Source: Natrialba asiatica DSM 12278
GTDB lineage: Archaea; Halobacteriota; Halobacteria; Halobacteriales; Natrialbaceae
Direction of reading: 5' to 3'
DNA length: 34,456 nucleotides
NCBI RefSeq assembly: GCF_000337555.1
Contig: NZ_AOIO01000035.1
Coordinates: 1 to 34,456, forward strand
The number at the start of each line of letters is the position of its first letter. The first letter of the stretch is position 1. The notes beneath the pieces are model-generated. The model was not told the origin of the DNA and did not search any database. It worked only from the letters and a program-made list of their open reading frames with translations. The position numbers and the translations under genes were made by a program. Shown here piece by piece: positions 23,524 to 31,169 of this stretch.

Positions 23524-23925
23524 TCAACCGATATCAAGAACCGGGTTCCACGCCACCTCCCACAGGTGATCGTCGGGATCAGCGAAGTACCCCGAATAGC
23601 CGCCCCAGTCGGCTTCCCGCGCCTGTTTCACGATACGAGCGCCGGCGTCCGCCGCCTCGCGAAGCACCGTATCGACCGCCGCTCGATTTTCGACGTTGTG
23701 CGCGATGGTGACGCCGGCAAATCCGTCCCCCTCGGAAGAGACCGTCGCATCTTCGGCGAGGGCGTCCCGCGGATAGAGCGCGATCCACGTCCCGTCTAAC
23801 GGGAAAAAGGCGGGGCCGTCGCCCTTCCGCTCGCGCATCGGAAGCCCCAATCCGTCCCGGTAGAACGCGATAGCACGCGTCATGTCCGAGACGCCTAACG
23901 TGAGGAGTGATACGTGTGGGTCCAT
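23524..23925 (-). CDS. VOC-superfamily (glyoxalase/bleomycin-resistance fold) protein
   Basis: This 133-residue single-copy VOC protein has the two beta-alpha-beta-beta-beta modules expected. Module 1 is at about 5-55 (VSLLTLGVSDMTRAIAFYRD, GLGLP, AFFPLDGTWIALYPRDAL). Module 2 is at about 66-130 (VTIAHNVENRAAVDTVLREA, GGYSGYFADPDDHLWEVAWN). The metal-ligand positions look only partly kept (a His early in the first strand and the Glu of HLWEVAW), so a divalent-metal enzyme is possible but the substrate is unknown. The normal length and clean reading frame show it is intact. It is a single gene; repeat copy 3 lies 130 bases upstream of it. Confidence 0.85.
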   Translation of the reverse strand: MDPHVSLLTLGVSDMTRAIAFYRDGLGLPMRERKGDGPAFFPLDGTWIALYPRDALAEDATVSSEGDGFAGVTIAHNVENRAAVDTVLREAADAGARIVKQAREADWGGYSGYFADPDDHLWEVAWNPVLDIG

Positions 23926-24054
23926 ACCGCGGATAGGCGCTTCCGAAGGAAAGCGCTATCGCCGATTCACTCGTCCGATTTCGGCAGGTAGCCAGCCGTT
24001 GTAGTACTCTGGGCGGCGATCCGAGACGAGTTCAGCAGTCTCGTCGCACTCCAC

Positions 24055-24097
24055 GTTTCTTTAAGTGCTTCTGGTCACAAGGTGTAGATACGAGCGG
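24055..24097 (+). repeat. 42-bp repeat, copy 3
   Basis: This copy has CTTTAAGTGC, TTCT, GGTCACAAGGT, GTAGATACGAGCGG. The final CGAG pairs with CTCG six bases later (24091-24104). It lies 50 bases ahead of the nucleotidyltransferase start and 130 bases upstream of the oppositely oriented VOC gene. Confidence 0.8.
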
Positions 24098-24146
24098 AGA
24101 CTCGCGGATCATCGCTTTCTTTGTGGCCGTTATCAGTGGTAGTGTG

Positions 24147-25187
24147 ATGTCTCCACCGCCGTCGGTTCCGGCATCCGTTCGCGAACGCATCGAGAGCCAT
24201 CTCGCAGCTATCGAGCGCGACCGCGACGTGACGATCATCGTCGCGGTCGCTCGGGGTAGCCGCGCCTGGGGCGGCGCGAGTTCGGCGAGCGACTACGATG
24301 TCGGGTTCGTTTTTGCGCCGAGCGATCTCAGTCGGTACGCACACCTCGAGGGGCCGCCGGAGACGATCGTCGAGGAGCGACGCGGTGGCGAAACCGTTGC
24401 CGGTAATGCTACCAGCGCCGCCGCCGAGATCGACTATGACTATCAGGGCTGGGACGTCCGAAAATTCGCGCGCCTGCTCGTGAACTCGAACGACGGGGCG
24501 ATCGATCTGCTCCGGAGCCCGATCCGATACCGGCTCGCGTGCGAGCGTGCCGTTCTCGATGACCTCCGGTCGTACGTCGAGCGAACCTACAATCCGATGG
24601 ATCTCTACCACGCCTACAGGGGGATTGCGACGAGCAACTACCGCAAGTACGTCTCCAACCACCTCGTCCGCGCCGACGACGAACTCTTCCCGATTATCGA
24701 GGAGACGGCGGACGGGTACGTCGTCGAAGCGGCCGATGGGGCGGGCGAGAGCGACGAAGCGGGCCGGAGACGGAGCGAAGGAAAGGGCGAGGGAACGATG
24801 TACGTCGCCGACGACGACGAGCGGTTCAGTACCACGCAGACGAAACCGACGGTCAAACGAAACCTCACCATCTGCCGGGCAGCAATGGCCGCTCGCCACC
24901 TGCAAACCACCGGCGAGCGCGGCGACCACGACCTGCCAGCGCTCGCGTTCGAGACGTTCCTCGACGATCAAGCGCCGGCCGTCTTCGAGCGCGAGCGCAT
25001 CGCCCTCGCGCGGACGTTACTCGAGCGAAAACGTCGCGGGGAGGGCGACGCCCACATCGGTGACCCCGTCGGCCGCGAGTTCGCCACTCCACCGGCTGAA
25101 CTCGATCCCGCGGTGCACGTTCGAGCGGGGCCCGACGCGGCGCGGGTGGACGAGTTCGTCGACGAGTTGCTTGCGGCGGTCGAGTAG
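24147..25187 (+). CDS. DNA polymerase beta-superfamily nucleotidyltransferase (PF10127-like)
   Basis: From the ATG at 24147 (the second ATG in the frame) the protein has 346 residues. The nucleotidyltransferase signature is clear: GSRAWG (Gly37-Ser38), then SDYDVGFVF with Asp49 and Asp51 as metal ligands, and a third acidic residue in EIDYDYQGWDVRKF. The following helical part (NPMDLYHAYRGIATSNYRKY, KPTVKRNLTICRAAMAARHL) matches the DUF2 type of predicted nucleotidyltransferases, of which phage and bacterial members are RNA-ligase-linked or of unknown substrate. Between them (about 205-225) is a charged Gly/Glu/Arg-rich insert. It follows repeat copy 3 by 50 bases, so its transcript may start within that repeat. 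The substrate is unknown. Confidence 0.85.
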   Translation: MSPPPSVPASVRERIESHLAAIERDRDVTIIVAVARGSRAWGGASSASDYDVGFVFAPSDLSRYAHLEGPPETIVEERRGGETVAGNATSAAAEIDYDYQGWDVRKFARLLVNSNDGAIDLLRSPIRYRLACERAVLDDLRSYVERTYNPMDLYHAYRGIATSNYRKYVSNHLVRADDELFPIIEETADGYVVEAADGAGESDEAGRRRSEGKGEGTMYVADDDERFSTTQTKPTVKRNLTICRAAMAARHLQTTGERGDHDLPALAFETFLDDQAPAVFERERIALARTLLERKRRGEGDAHIGDPVGREFATPPAELDPAVHVRAGPDAARVDEFVDELLAAVE

Positions 25188-25217
25188 CGTCGCGTATCTC
25201 CGTCGTCTTTGCCTCTC

Positions 25218-25259
25218 GTCCTTTAAGTGCCTCTGGTCACAAGGTATAGATACGACGGG
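25218..25259 (+). repeat. 42-bp repeat, copy 4
   Basis: This copy has CTTTAAGTGC, CTCT, GGTCACAAGGT, ATAGATACGACGGG. It starts 31 bases after the nucleotidyltransferase stop and 145 bp before copy 5. The similarity to copy 1 continues beyond the repeat through the hairpin region. Confidence 0.8.
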
Positions 25260-25293
25260 TCACCGACGTGCCGTCTTGCGTCGGCTCTCTTTC
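25249..25293 (+). ncRNA. Candidate tiny RNA from repeat copy 4
   Basis: CCGACGTG (25263-25270) pairs with TGCGTCGG (25277-25284) as an 8-bp stem with a 6-base loop; two of the pairs are T.G and G.T wobbles where copy 1 has C-G and G-C. CTCTCTTT follows. Loop length and stem position equal those of copy 1 while the loop bases differ, which argues for a kept RNA structure. The predicted length is about 45 bases. Confidence 0.4.
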
Positions 25294-25362
25294 GTTGTTT
25301 CGATTTGTCGAGCGTGATCGTCTCTCAAAGCCAGTGGGGAAGCGCCGATCGAGATTGCGATT

Positions 25363-25404
25363 GTTCTTTAAGTGCTTCTGGTCACAAGGTACAGATACGA
25401 AGGG
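25363..25404 (+). repeat. 42-bp repeat, copy 5
   Basis: This copy has CTTTAAGTGC, TTCT, GGTCACAAGGT, ACAGATACGAAGGG. Here CGAA (25398-25401) pairs with TTCG (25408-25411) across a 6-base loop. It lies 136 bases before the RNA polymerase epsilon start. Confidence 0.8.
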
Positions 25405-25539
25405 ATTTTCGGCGCTTGAGTCTGTTCGCGCGGAGCGTTTGCTATCGCACCGCATAGCTGTCGGATCAACTGTCAGTGCAGCTGAAACGCGGCGAAAACG
25501 AGCGAGCCTTTTTCAGTCTCCCTGTCTGAGCGACAGACG

Positions 25540-26316
25540 ATGCAAGACGACGGTGCAGACCCCGGTCCCGGTTCAGTCCCCGAGCGGGCCAGAGCCGTCA
25601 CCGCCCGCCCGGACCGCCCCCGTGAGCGGCCGTTAGAGACGCGCCCCGGTGCTGGCACGCTCTCCCGTGCAGCCGCAAAGCGAGATACGACCGTCCGCCA
25701 GTGGGGTGTCGTGACGCCGAGTGCGACCGTCATCGGACGCGCGGAGTCGCCCGAGGCGGACCTCTCGGAGAGCGTTCGCCGCCTCCACGACGAACAACAC
25801 GCCGCAACGCCCGGCTACAGCGAGCGCGCCCACCACTTGGACCGCCTGCGGACGACCCAGGCGCTTTGTAACGCGCTGGAACTGACGCCCTGGCAGCGCG
25901 ACCTCGCGCTCGGCGTCATGGACGAAATCGACCTCACCGAGTTCGGCAGCCAGCGCGCGATTCCGAAGGTCGCGCTGGTCGTCATCCGCCACGTGGTCGA
26001 CGTCGACCGGCGGGCCTACTTCGGACTCGACGACGTCGACGCCCAGGCCCTCTCGGCCGATCGAATGGACGAACTGTTCGGCCAGTATCGCGCCCACGAC
26101 ATTACCGAGGAGTCGACGTTCAAGCGCCTCGCCGCCACGCACGGCCTCGATACGACGAGTCTGAACCGGCTGCGTCGCGTGTTGAAGTCCCAACTGGAAG
26201 ACGAGTTACCGGCCTACGGGCGGAATCCGTACCGCGACCCGAATCTGCCGGCGACGACAGACACGGACGAAGGCGGCGCGGACGAGGGCGACGGCCAGCC
26301 GCCGAGCGAAGAGTAG
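25540..26316 (+). CDS. rpoeps: Haloarchaeal DNA-directed RNA polymerase subunit epsilon
   Basis: This 258-residue protein matches the haloarchaeal protein annotated as RNA polymerase epsilon. A disordered N-terminus is followed by RQWGVVTPSATVIGRAESPE and LHDEQHAATPGYSERAHHLD. A helical cyclin/TFB-like part comes next (TQALCNALELTPWQRDLALG, EFGSQRAIPKVALVVIRHVV), then an ending AYGRNPYRDPNLP with an acidic tail. The helical core, with its arrangement of two-helix repeats, resembles cyclin folds, and the protein is specific to halophiles. How it works in the polymerase is not well understood. The ATG at 25540 directly follows the pair of repeats (copies 4 and 5) with 136 bases of leader. Confidence 0.88.
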   Translation: MQDDGADPGPGSVPERARAVTARPDRPRERPLETRPGAGTLSRAAAKRDTTVRQWGVVTPSATVIGRAESPEADLSESVRRLHDEQHAATPGYSERAHHLDRLRTTQALCNALELTPWQRDLALGVMDEIDLTEFGSQRAIPKVALVVIRHVVDVDRRAYFGLDDVDAQALSADRMDELFGQYRAHDITEESTFKRLAATHGLDTTSLNRLRRVLKSQLEDELPAYGRNPYRDPNLPATTDTDEGGADEGDGQPPSEE

Positions 26317-26451
26317 CGACGGCAGACAGAGAAGTGCGAAAAACGGAGAGCAAGGTGCGCCAATAGCGCGAGAGACGCCGTCCAGACCGGGGTGAACGGG
26401 AAGCGTCCTCCCTTCCATCGGCTTTTCCGTCCGGATCACCTACCGCCGGCG

Positions 26452-27084
26452 ATGACCGCCGACTCCGCCGGTGACCGGATCGAACTGTACGCAGACTACG
26501 TCTGTCCGTTCTGCTATCTCGGCACCCGCTCGCTCGCACAGTACCGCGAAACGCGCGACGAACCGCTCGCGGTCGAGTGGCACCCGTTCGACCTCCGCTC
26601 CGGGAAACGAAATCCGGACGGTTCGATCGATCACGATGTCGACGACGGCAAGGACGACGCCTACTTCGAGCAAGCCAAGCAGAACGTCGAACGACTGCAA
26701 GACGAGTTCGGCGTCGAAATGACGCAGGTATTTGCTGGCGAGGTCGACTCGCTGCCGGCCCAGCAGGCCTCGTGGTACGTCTCCCAGGAGTATCCCGACC
26801 GGTGGGCCGCGTTCGACGAGGCGATCTATACCGCTCTCTGGCAGGACGCCCGCGACATCGGTTCTCCCGACGTCCTGGCTTCGCTCGCTGAATCCGTCGA
26901 TCTGCCCGTCGACGAAATCCGTTCGGCAGTCGACGACGACGGCCTCCGAAGCGAACTCGAGGACCGCTTTCGCAGCGCACAGCGCCGAGGCGTCTCCGGG
27001 GTCCCAACGTTCGTCGTCGACGGAACGGCGACAAGCGGTGCCGTTCCGCCCGAACACCTCGCCCGACTGGTCGAACAGCGCTGA
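26452..27084 (+). CDS. DsbA-family thiol oxidoreductase (FrnE/HCCA-isomerase-like)
   Basis: From the ATG at 26452 (21st codon of the open frame) the protein has 210 residues, the length of cytoplasmic FrnE-like DsbA proteins. The thioredoxin-fold strand IELYADYVCPFCYLG carries a CPFC active site at 18-21. The helical insert follows (about 65-160; LQDEFGVEMTQVFAG, QASWYVSQEYPDRWAAFDEA), and the C-terminal part has the cis-Pro loop GVSGVPTFVVDGT. There is no signal peptide, so it acts in the cytoplasm as an oxidoreductase or isomerase; the substrate is not visible. It follows rpoeps by 135 bases and is convergent with nadK. Confidence 0.88.
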   Translation: MTADSAGDRIELYADYVCPFCYLGTRSLAQYRETRDEPLAVEWHPFDLRSGKRNPDGSIDHDVDDGKDDAYFEQAKQNVERLQDEFGVEMTQVFAGEVDSLPAQQASWYVSQEYPDRWAAFDEAIYTALWQDARDIGSPDVLASLAESVDLPVDEIRSAVDDDGLRSELEDRFRSAQRRGVSGVPTFVVDGTATSGAVPPEHLARLVEQR

Positions 27085-27120
27085 CGACGATCGACCCAGA
27101 CGCGACGCGACATTAGGACA

Positions 27121-28056
27121 CTATCCTAACTTCTCGAGCGCCTCGAAGAACTCGACCTGCGGGCCGACCAGCGTAACCGGTTCGGGCGCGACCGAAACGG
27201 TGACCGTCGCAGGCGGGTCCAACTGCTGTCGATCACGGCCGTCGCTGATGACGTATGCAGTCTCAGCGTCCGTCACCGAGAGCGTGACCTCCGTCTCGGC
27301 ATCGACGACCAGCGGAGGCATGCTCTCCTCCGCAGCCGCGGCCATCTGTGTGACGACGAGCGAGTTCGCCGTCGGGTGAACCAGCGGACCGCCCTCGCTC
27401 AGGTTATACGCGCTCGATCCGGTTGGCGTCGAGACGAGCACGCCGTCTGCATGGCCCTCGACGTACTGGCGGCCGTCGACTCGAACGTCGATCGTCGCGC
27501 CGCCGCCGTGACCGCGCCGCGGCCCGTGGACGACGACCTCGTTGAGCGCCGGATCGAGCGTCCAGCGGCCAGCCGTCGGCGTCTCACCCGGGGTACTCGC
27601 TTCCGTCGCACGTCCCCCGGTCGCTTGCAACCGGACGAGTTCACGCTGTTGAGTGGAGCGGCCGTCGTCGCTTCGAAGGTGTTCGACGACGGCGGGAACG
27701 ACGGCGAGCGCATCGTCGGGGGAGACGGCGTTGAGAAAGCCGACTTCGCCGAGGTTGATGCCGAGAATCGGCGTGTTTCCGACCTCGCGAGCGACGTACA
27801 ACAACGTTCCATCGCCGCCGATACTCACGACGAGGTCACAGTCCGCCATCGCGCCAACTGGGACGCCGGACTGGTCGAGATGCTCGGCGGTCAGTTCGTC
27901 GACGACAGTGGCGTCGCCGGAGGGGCCGCCCGTCTCGTCAGCCGCAAGACGGTCCTGCAATGCCACGGCGAGGTCCCGCGCACGTTCGTTAGCGCGCTGG
28001 GCGACGAGTCCGACGGCGGCATCCCCAGTCGCGTCTGCGTCCGCGTCGTCTGCCAT
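27121..28056 (-). CDS. nadK: NAD kinase
   Basis: NAD kinase makes NADP from NAD and a phosphate donor in the cytoplasm. The 311-residue protein has the GGDG signature at 80-83 (DLVVSIGGDGTLLYVA), the NLGEVGFLNAVSPDD region, and the NE/D-type motif ALNEVVVH. The C-terminal domain contains VDGRQYVEGHADGVLVSTPT followed by GSSAYNLSEGGPLVHP. An insert of about 25 residues rich in Thr/Gly/Ala (about 148-170, GGRATEASTPGETPTAG) lies between the two domains. Its stop is 36 bases from the convergent DsbA-type gene. NAD synthase lies 2 kb away on the other strand, but with unrelated genes and a tRNA between. Confidence 0.93.
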   Translation of the reverse strand: MADDADADATGDAAVGLVAQRANERARDLAVALQDRLAADETGGPSGDATVVDELTAEHLDQSGVPVGAMADCDLVVSIGGDGTLLYVAREVGNTPILGINLGEVGFLNAVSPDDALAVVPAVVEHLRSDDGRSTQQRELVRLQATGGRATEASTPGETPTAGRWTLDPALNEVVVHGPRRGHGGGATIDVRVDGRQYVEGHADGVLVSTPTGSSAYNLSEGGPLVHPTANSLVVTQMAAAAEESMPPLVVDAETEVTLSVTDAETAYVISDGRDRQQLDPPATVTVSVAPEPVTLVGPQVEFFEALEKLG

Positions 28057-28171
28057 CGCCCGCGACTAACCGTGCAGACGACAAAAAGCCACGCCTCGCG
28101 GCGACGGTAACAACGGACTAGCCGCCCGTTTGCTGTCCATACTTTTCCGATGTGGCCGGTCACTCCCGCAC

Positions 28172-28411
28172 ATGGCACAACGCACGACGACGGACGAGTC
28201 CCTTTCGCGAGACGAACTCGCGACGTACTTCGAACACCTGGCGGCGGAGTTTCGCTCGGGTGACGAGCAACTCGATATCGAAGTCGGCAATAAAACGGTG
28301 ACGCTCAATCCACCGGAGACGATCGATACTTCGATCGACGTGGTCGAACGATCGACGATGTTCCGCGGCAACCACGAGACGGTGCGGGTCGAGTTGAACT
28401 GGAAACCCTAG
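28172..28411 (+). CDS. Amphi-Trp domain protein
   Basis: This 79-residue protein starts at the ATG at 28172 (MAQRTTTDESLSRDELATYF). It consists of one small beta-rich domain with EVGNKTVTLNPPETIDTSID and ends VRVELNWKP. This matches the short haloarchaeal amphi-Trp domain family, in which paired beta strands end in a Trp. No enzyme motif is present and the function is unknown. The frame extends 14 codons further upstream, but that part runs through what should be promoter sequence. It is divergent from nadK and appears to be transcribed alone. Confidence 0.82.
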   Translation: MAQRTTTDESLSRDELATYFEHLAAEFRSGDEQLDIEVGNKTVTLNPPETIDTSIDVVERSTMFRGNHETVRVELNWKP

Positions 28412-28438
28412 AACCGTCCACCGCCACCGGAAGCGTCG

Positions 28439-29680
28439 CTAACCGCTACCGCTCGCTCCCTCACACCCCTTCAAAACGAGCGGATTGATCGGTGCCGCCG
28501 TCGCCCGCTCGACGTGCAAGGGCGCGCCCGTAAACAGGAACTCGTAGGTTCCGTCCGCGGCACAGCTCTCCGCGAGTTCGTCGAGCCAGAGGATCTCGTT
28601 CAGATAACACCCGAGGTTCCGAAGGAGCGCACCGTGAAGCGGAATCGTGAACTCCCGCCCGTCGATCTCCTGGGTCACCTTCTCGACGGCGAGGTTGTCC
28701 GCTCCGATCATCGGAATATCGAACTCGTGGAGCCAGCGAACCAGTGCTTCGCTGAACTCGAGGCCGGGTTCGTTCGTCGGATCCCACGTTGCGTTTGGAT
28801 CCCGAACTCTGGGGATCGCACCCGTCCGGACGAGAAGGATATCTCGCTCTCGAATCGCCACTCCCTGTTCGTCGGCGGTCGCCAGGAGATCCTCGAGCGT
28901 GATCCCGGTGCCCAACGGCAGCCGATTTCCAGGGCCGCCCTGGTGTCGACCGACGTCGAGCAACACGCCTCGTCCGCTGATTCCGGCGTCGGCTGCAGGG
29001 CTGATGTCCGCTCTGGCGTGGCCGCGCGTCTCGGAAATTTCGGTTACCTCGCCGTCGATTCGGCCCTCCAGCGGACGGTCGAACGACTTCGCCGCGGCGG
29101 TCTCGAGCGCGTCGAAGCCGTTGTATATTTGGTCGCCGTACCACGCGTGGCCGAGCGAGTCGAGGTGGGTCGTCCCGTGCATGAAGAAGTCCGTGAGGGC
29201 TCTATCGTCGCTGCTTTTCATCCCGCCGGGATAGGCGTCGGCCGTGCCCTCGCGATAGGATCGTTCGTCCTCGACGTTTCCACGCCGGGCCGGCGTCCGG
29301 CCCGGAAACGCTGGATCTCCGGTCTCCGTCGTCGGCGTCTCGTCCTCGTCGACGAAGACGACTTCGCCGGTCATCGGTACCTGCAACGTGAACGTCTCGA
29401 CGCTCGACATCCCGCCGCACGTCGCCGCCTGTAGGCCGCGCGCAGCCTGCGTTTCGTCGAGGAGGTTGAGCGCCCCGAGTTCATCGTCCGCGCCCCACCG
29501 TCCCCAGTTGTTCGGCATCCCCTCGAGCAACGCGGCCATTCCGTCGGCGTTCGCTGCGACCGTCGACACGTCCATTCCGGCCGCGGCGACCGCAGCAACC
29601 GCTCCGCACCCCTGCATGAATCGTCGGCGTCCGGATTCGTCCCCGGCGCAGCCGTTGTGGTCGGGTTCGCGCCCGTTCAT
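28439..29680 (-). CDS. Tat-exported cyclase-family hydrolase (kynurenine formamidase-like fold)
   Basis: From the ATG at 29678-29680 the protein has 413 residues. It opens with a twin-arginine signal (GRRRFMQGCGAVAAVAAAG, RRR at 18-20), so it should be exported by Tat. The catalytic domain carries the cyclase-family metal motif HGTTHLDSLGHAWY (about 167-180, pattern HxxTHxDxxxH), followed by the usual RGVLLDVGRH segment and DILLVRTGAIPR. The C-terminal half continues with MIGADNLAVEKV and IPLHGALLRNLGCYLNE. Members hydrolyse amides such as N-formylkynurenine or act on cyclic compounds; the substrate here cannot be named. It has a normal haloarchaeal acidic composition and is not in an obvious operon. 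Confidence 0.88.
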   Translation of the reverse strand: MNGREPDHNGCAGDESGRRRFMQGCGAVAAVAAAGMDVSTVAANADGMAALLEGMPNNWGRWGADDELGALNLLDETQAARGLQAATCGGMSSVETFTLQVPMTGEVVFVDEDETPTTETGDPAFPGRTPARRGNVEDERSYREGTADAYPGGMKSSDDRALTDFFMHGTTHLDSLGHAWYGDQIYNGFDALETAAAKSFDRPLEGRIDGEVTEISETRGHARADISPAADAGISGRGVLLDVGRHQGGPGNRLPLGTGITLEDLLATADEQGVAIRERDILLVRTGAIPRVRDPNATWDPTNEPGLEFSEALVRWLHEFDIPMIGADNLAVEKVTQEIDGREFTIPLHGALLRNLGCYLNEILWLDELAESCAADGTYEFLFTGAPLHVERATAAPINPLVLKGCEGASGSG

Positions 29681-29862
29681 CGGTCGCTCGTTCCGTCGCC
29701 GCAGTAGTCGATCCCGTGCATACGCGCACGGCGACGATATAGCCAATAGTTATTTACGGCGTATCCGAGCCGCTTTCGAATGCGCGACCGGCGGCTTCCC
29801 ATCGATCTCGCTCGTCGTCAACGCAACGGCTCGCACGCGGGGACATCGGAGACGAAAATCAG

Positions 29863-29933
29863 TGCGCGGTCCGGGAATTGAACCCGGGCTAACTGCGTGG
29901 GAGGCAGTTGTCCTACCGCTGGACCAACCGCGC
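29863..29933 (-). tRNA. tRNA-Gly (CCC)
   Basis: This is a 71-base cloverleaf. The acceptor GCGCGGT pairs with ACCGCGC, followed by discriminator A. The D arm has GGTCCAGCGGTAGGAC, and the anticodon loop CTCCCAC has CCC at 29899-29901 within an ACTGC/GCAGT stem. The T arm has GGGTTCAATTCCC. No intron. Confidence 0.95.
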
Positions 29934-29960
29934 GCTCCGCAGCGAAACATTCCGTCGTAC

Positions 29961-29970
29961 GAATTTAAGC
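29961..29970 (-). promoter_or_regulatory. tRNA-Gly promoter
   Basis: GCTTAAATTC on the minus strand lies about 33 bases ahead of the tRNA-Gly 5' end, a typical TATA position with a short 5' leader. Confidence 0.6.
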
Positions 29971-30128
29971 CCTCCGCTCCCCGATCTCGAGTATCGTTTT
30001 CCGTCCGTGGACCCCGTCTCACACGACAGTTCGCGCTACCACAACGGAGGACCACACAAAATTGACCGACCGGTCATGTTTTGCCCGCGTGGGCAGCCTA
30101 TTAGACACCTGCACTCATACAGTGGACC

Positions 30129-30923
30129 ATGATCGACCCTCGTTTCTCGGAGGCCGAGCTAGACCAGCGCCGCGAACACATCACGACCTTCATCCGCGAG
30201 CAGATTGCAGCCGCAAACGCCGACGGTGCTATCCTGGGTCTCTCCGGTGGCATTGACAGCACGCTGACCGGCAATCTGGCAGTCGACGCACTCGGAGCCG
30301 ACAGCCTCCATGCGCTCGTGTTACCCGCGACCGTCAGCGGTGACGAGAACATGAGCGACGCCGAGCGAGTCGCCCGAGAACTCGACGTTACATACGACGT
30401 GATCGAAATCGAGCCGCTTATCGACTCGCTGCTTACGGTCTACCCCGAGGCCGAGGGCGACCGCGAGGCGGTCGGCAACGCACGCGCTCGCGTTCGAGCC
30501 GTGCTGAACTATCTCGTGGCGAACCACGAGAACCGGCTCGTGCTGGGAACGGGCAACCGTAGCGAGGCTGCTGTCGGCTACTTCACGAAGTACGGGGACG
30601 GCGCAGTCGACTGCCACCCGATCGGCAACCTCTACAAGGCACAGGTCCGCCAACTCGCCCGCCACGTCGGCGTTCCCGAAGACCTCGCATCCAAGACCGC
30701 AACCGCGGAGCTGTGGGCCAACCAGACCGACGAGGGCGAGATGGGAATCAGCTACGAGACGCTCGATTCGATCCTCGTCTCCCACATCGACGGTCCGCTC
30801 TCCGTCGCTGCAACCTGCAGAGAACTCGACGTAACGCCCGAAACGGTCGACCGCGTCCGCGAGATGTACGAACGCAGCGAGCACAAGCGACGGGCACCGC
30901 CGTCACCGGACCCGCTCACGTAA
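30129..30923 (+). CDS. nadE: NAD+ synthase (ammonia-dependent)
   Basis: NadE amidates nicotinate adenine dinucleotide to NAD using ATP. The 264-residue protein has the ATP pyrophosphatase loop LGLSGGIDSTL (SGGIDS at 39-44). It also has LVLPATVSGDENMSDAERVA, RARVRAVLNYLVANHENRLV and LGTGNRSEAAVGYFTKYGDG. The latter part PIGNLYKAQVRQLARHVGVP is typical of the single-domain ammonia-dependent enzyme; there is no glutaminase domain. The C-terminus ends in a Lys/Arg/Pro stretch (SEHKRRAPPSPDPLT). The start is the first in-frame ATG and follows a gap of about 195 bases from tRNA-Gly. It is transcribed alone on the plus strand. Confidence 0.94.
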   Translation: MIDPRFSEAELDQRREHITTFIREQIAAANADGAILGLSGGIDSTLTGNLAVDALGADSLHALVLPATVSGDENMSDAERVARELDVTYDVIEIEPLIDSLLTVYPEAEGDREAVGNARARVRAVLNYLVANHENRLVLGTGNRSEAAVGYFTKYGDGAVDCHPIGNLYKAQVRQLARHVGVPEDLASKTATAELWANQTDEGEMGISYETLDSILVSHIDGPLSVAATCRELDVTPETVDRVREMYERSEHKRRAPPSPDPLT

Positions 30924-30950
30924 CTCCCCGTCGACGAACTGGCTCACCCG

Positions 30951-31031
30951 ATGACTCCCCTCGCAGACGAACTCGACCGGCTCATCGCCACAGCCGACCT
31001 CTTCGAAGAACTCGTCCCAACACGTCATTGA
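30951..31031 (+). pseudogene. Short coding-like fragment after nadE
   Basis: A 26-codon frame (MTPLADELDRLIATADLFEE, then LVPTRH) has strong GC3 bias and reads like a helical protein start, but ends early. The rest of the gap to 31169 contains no intact gene; a minus-strand frame there (with TADRYDGSYWITEPDIW) also looks partly coding. I read the 246-base gap as holding remnants, without naming a family. Confidence 0.25.
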
Positions 31032-31169
31032 CCGGCCGCAACTGCCCGGTTGCCCGCCAAATATCCGGCTCGGTGATCCAGTAAGAGCCGTCATATCGGT
31101 CGGCAGTCAACAGGTGGCAGTCAGTAGCTAGGTCGGACCCAGTCGATCGCAACCAACCAGACAACGCCG

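Noticed and set aside
22683..25404. CRISPR array reading of the repeats
   Set aside because: Only two copies per group, spacers of about 102 bases that resemble each other, and no cas genes.
22564..25410. Insertion sequence or MITE
   Set aside because: No transposase fragments, terminal inverted repeats or target duplications could be found round the repeats.
27121..30923. NAD kinase and NAD synthase as an NAD operon
   Set aside because: They are on opposite strands with an amphi-Trp gene, a cyclase gene and a tRNA between them; the closeness looks incidental.
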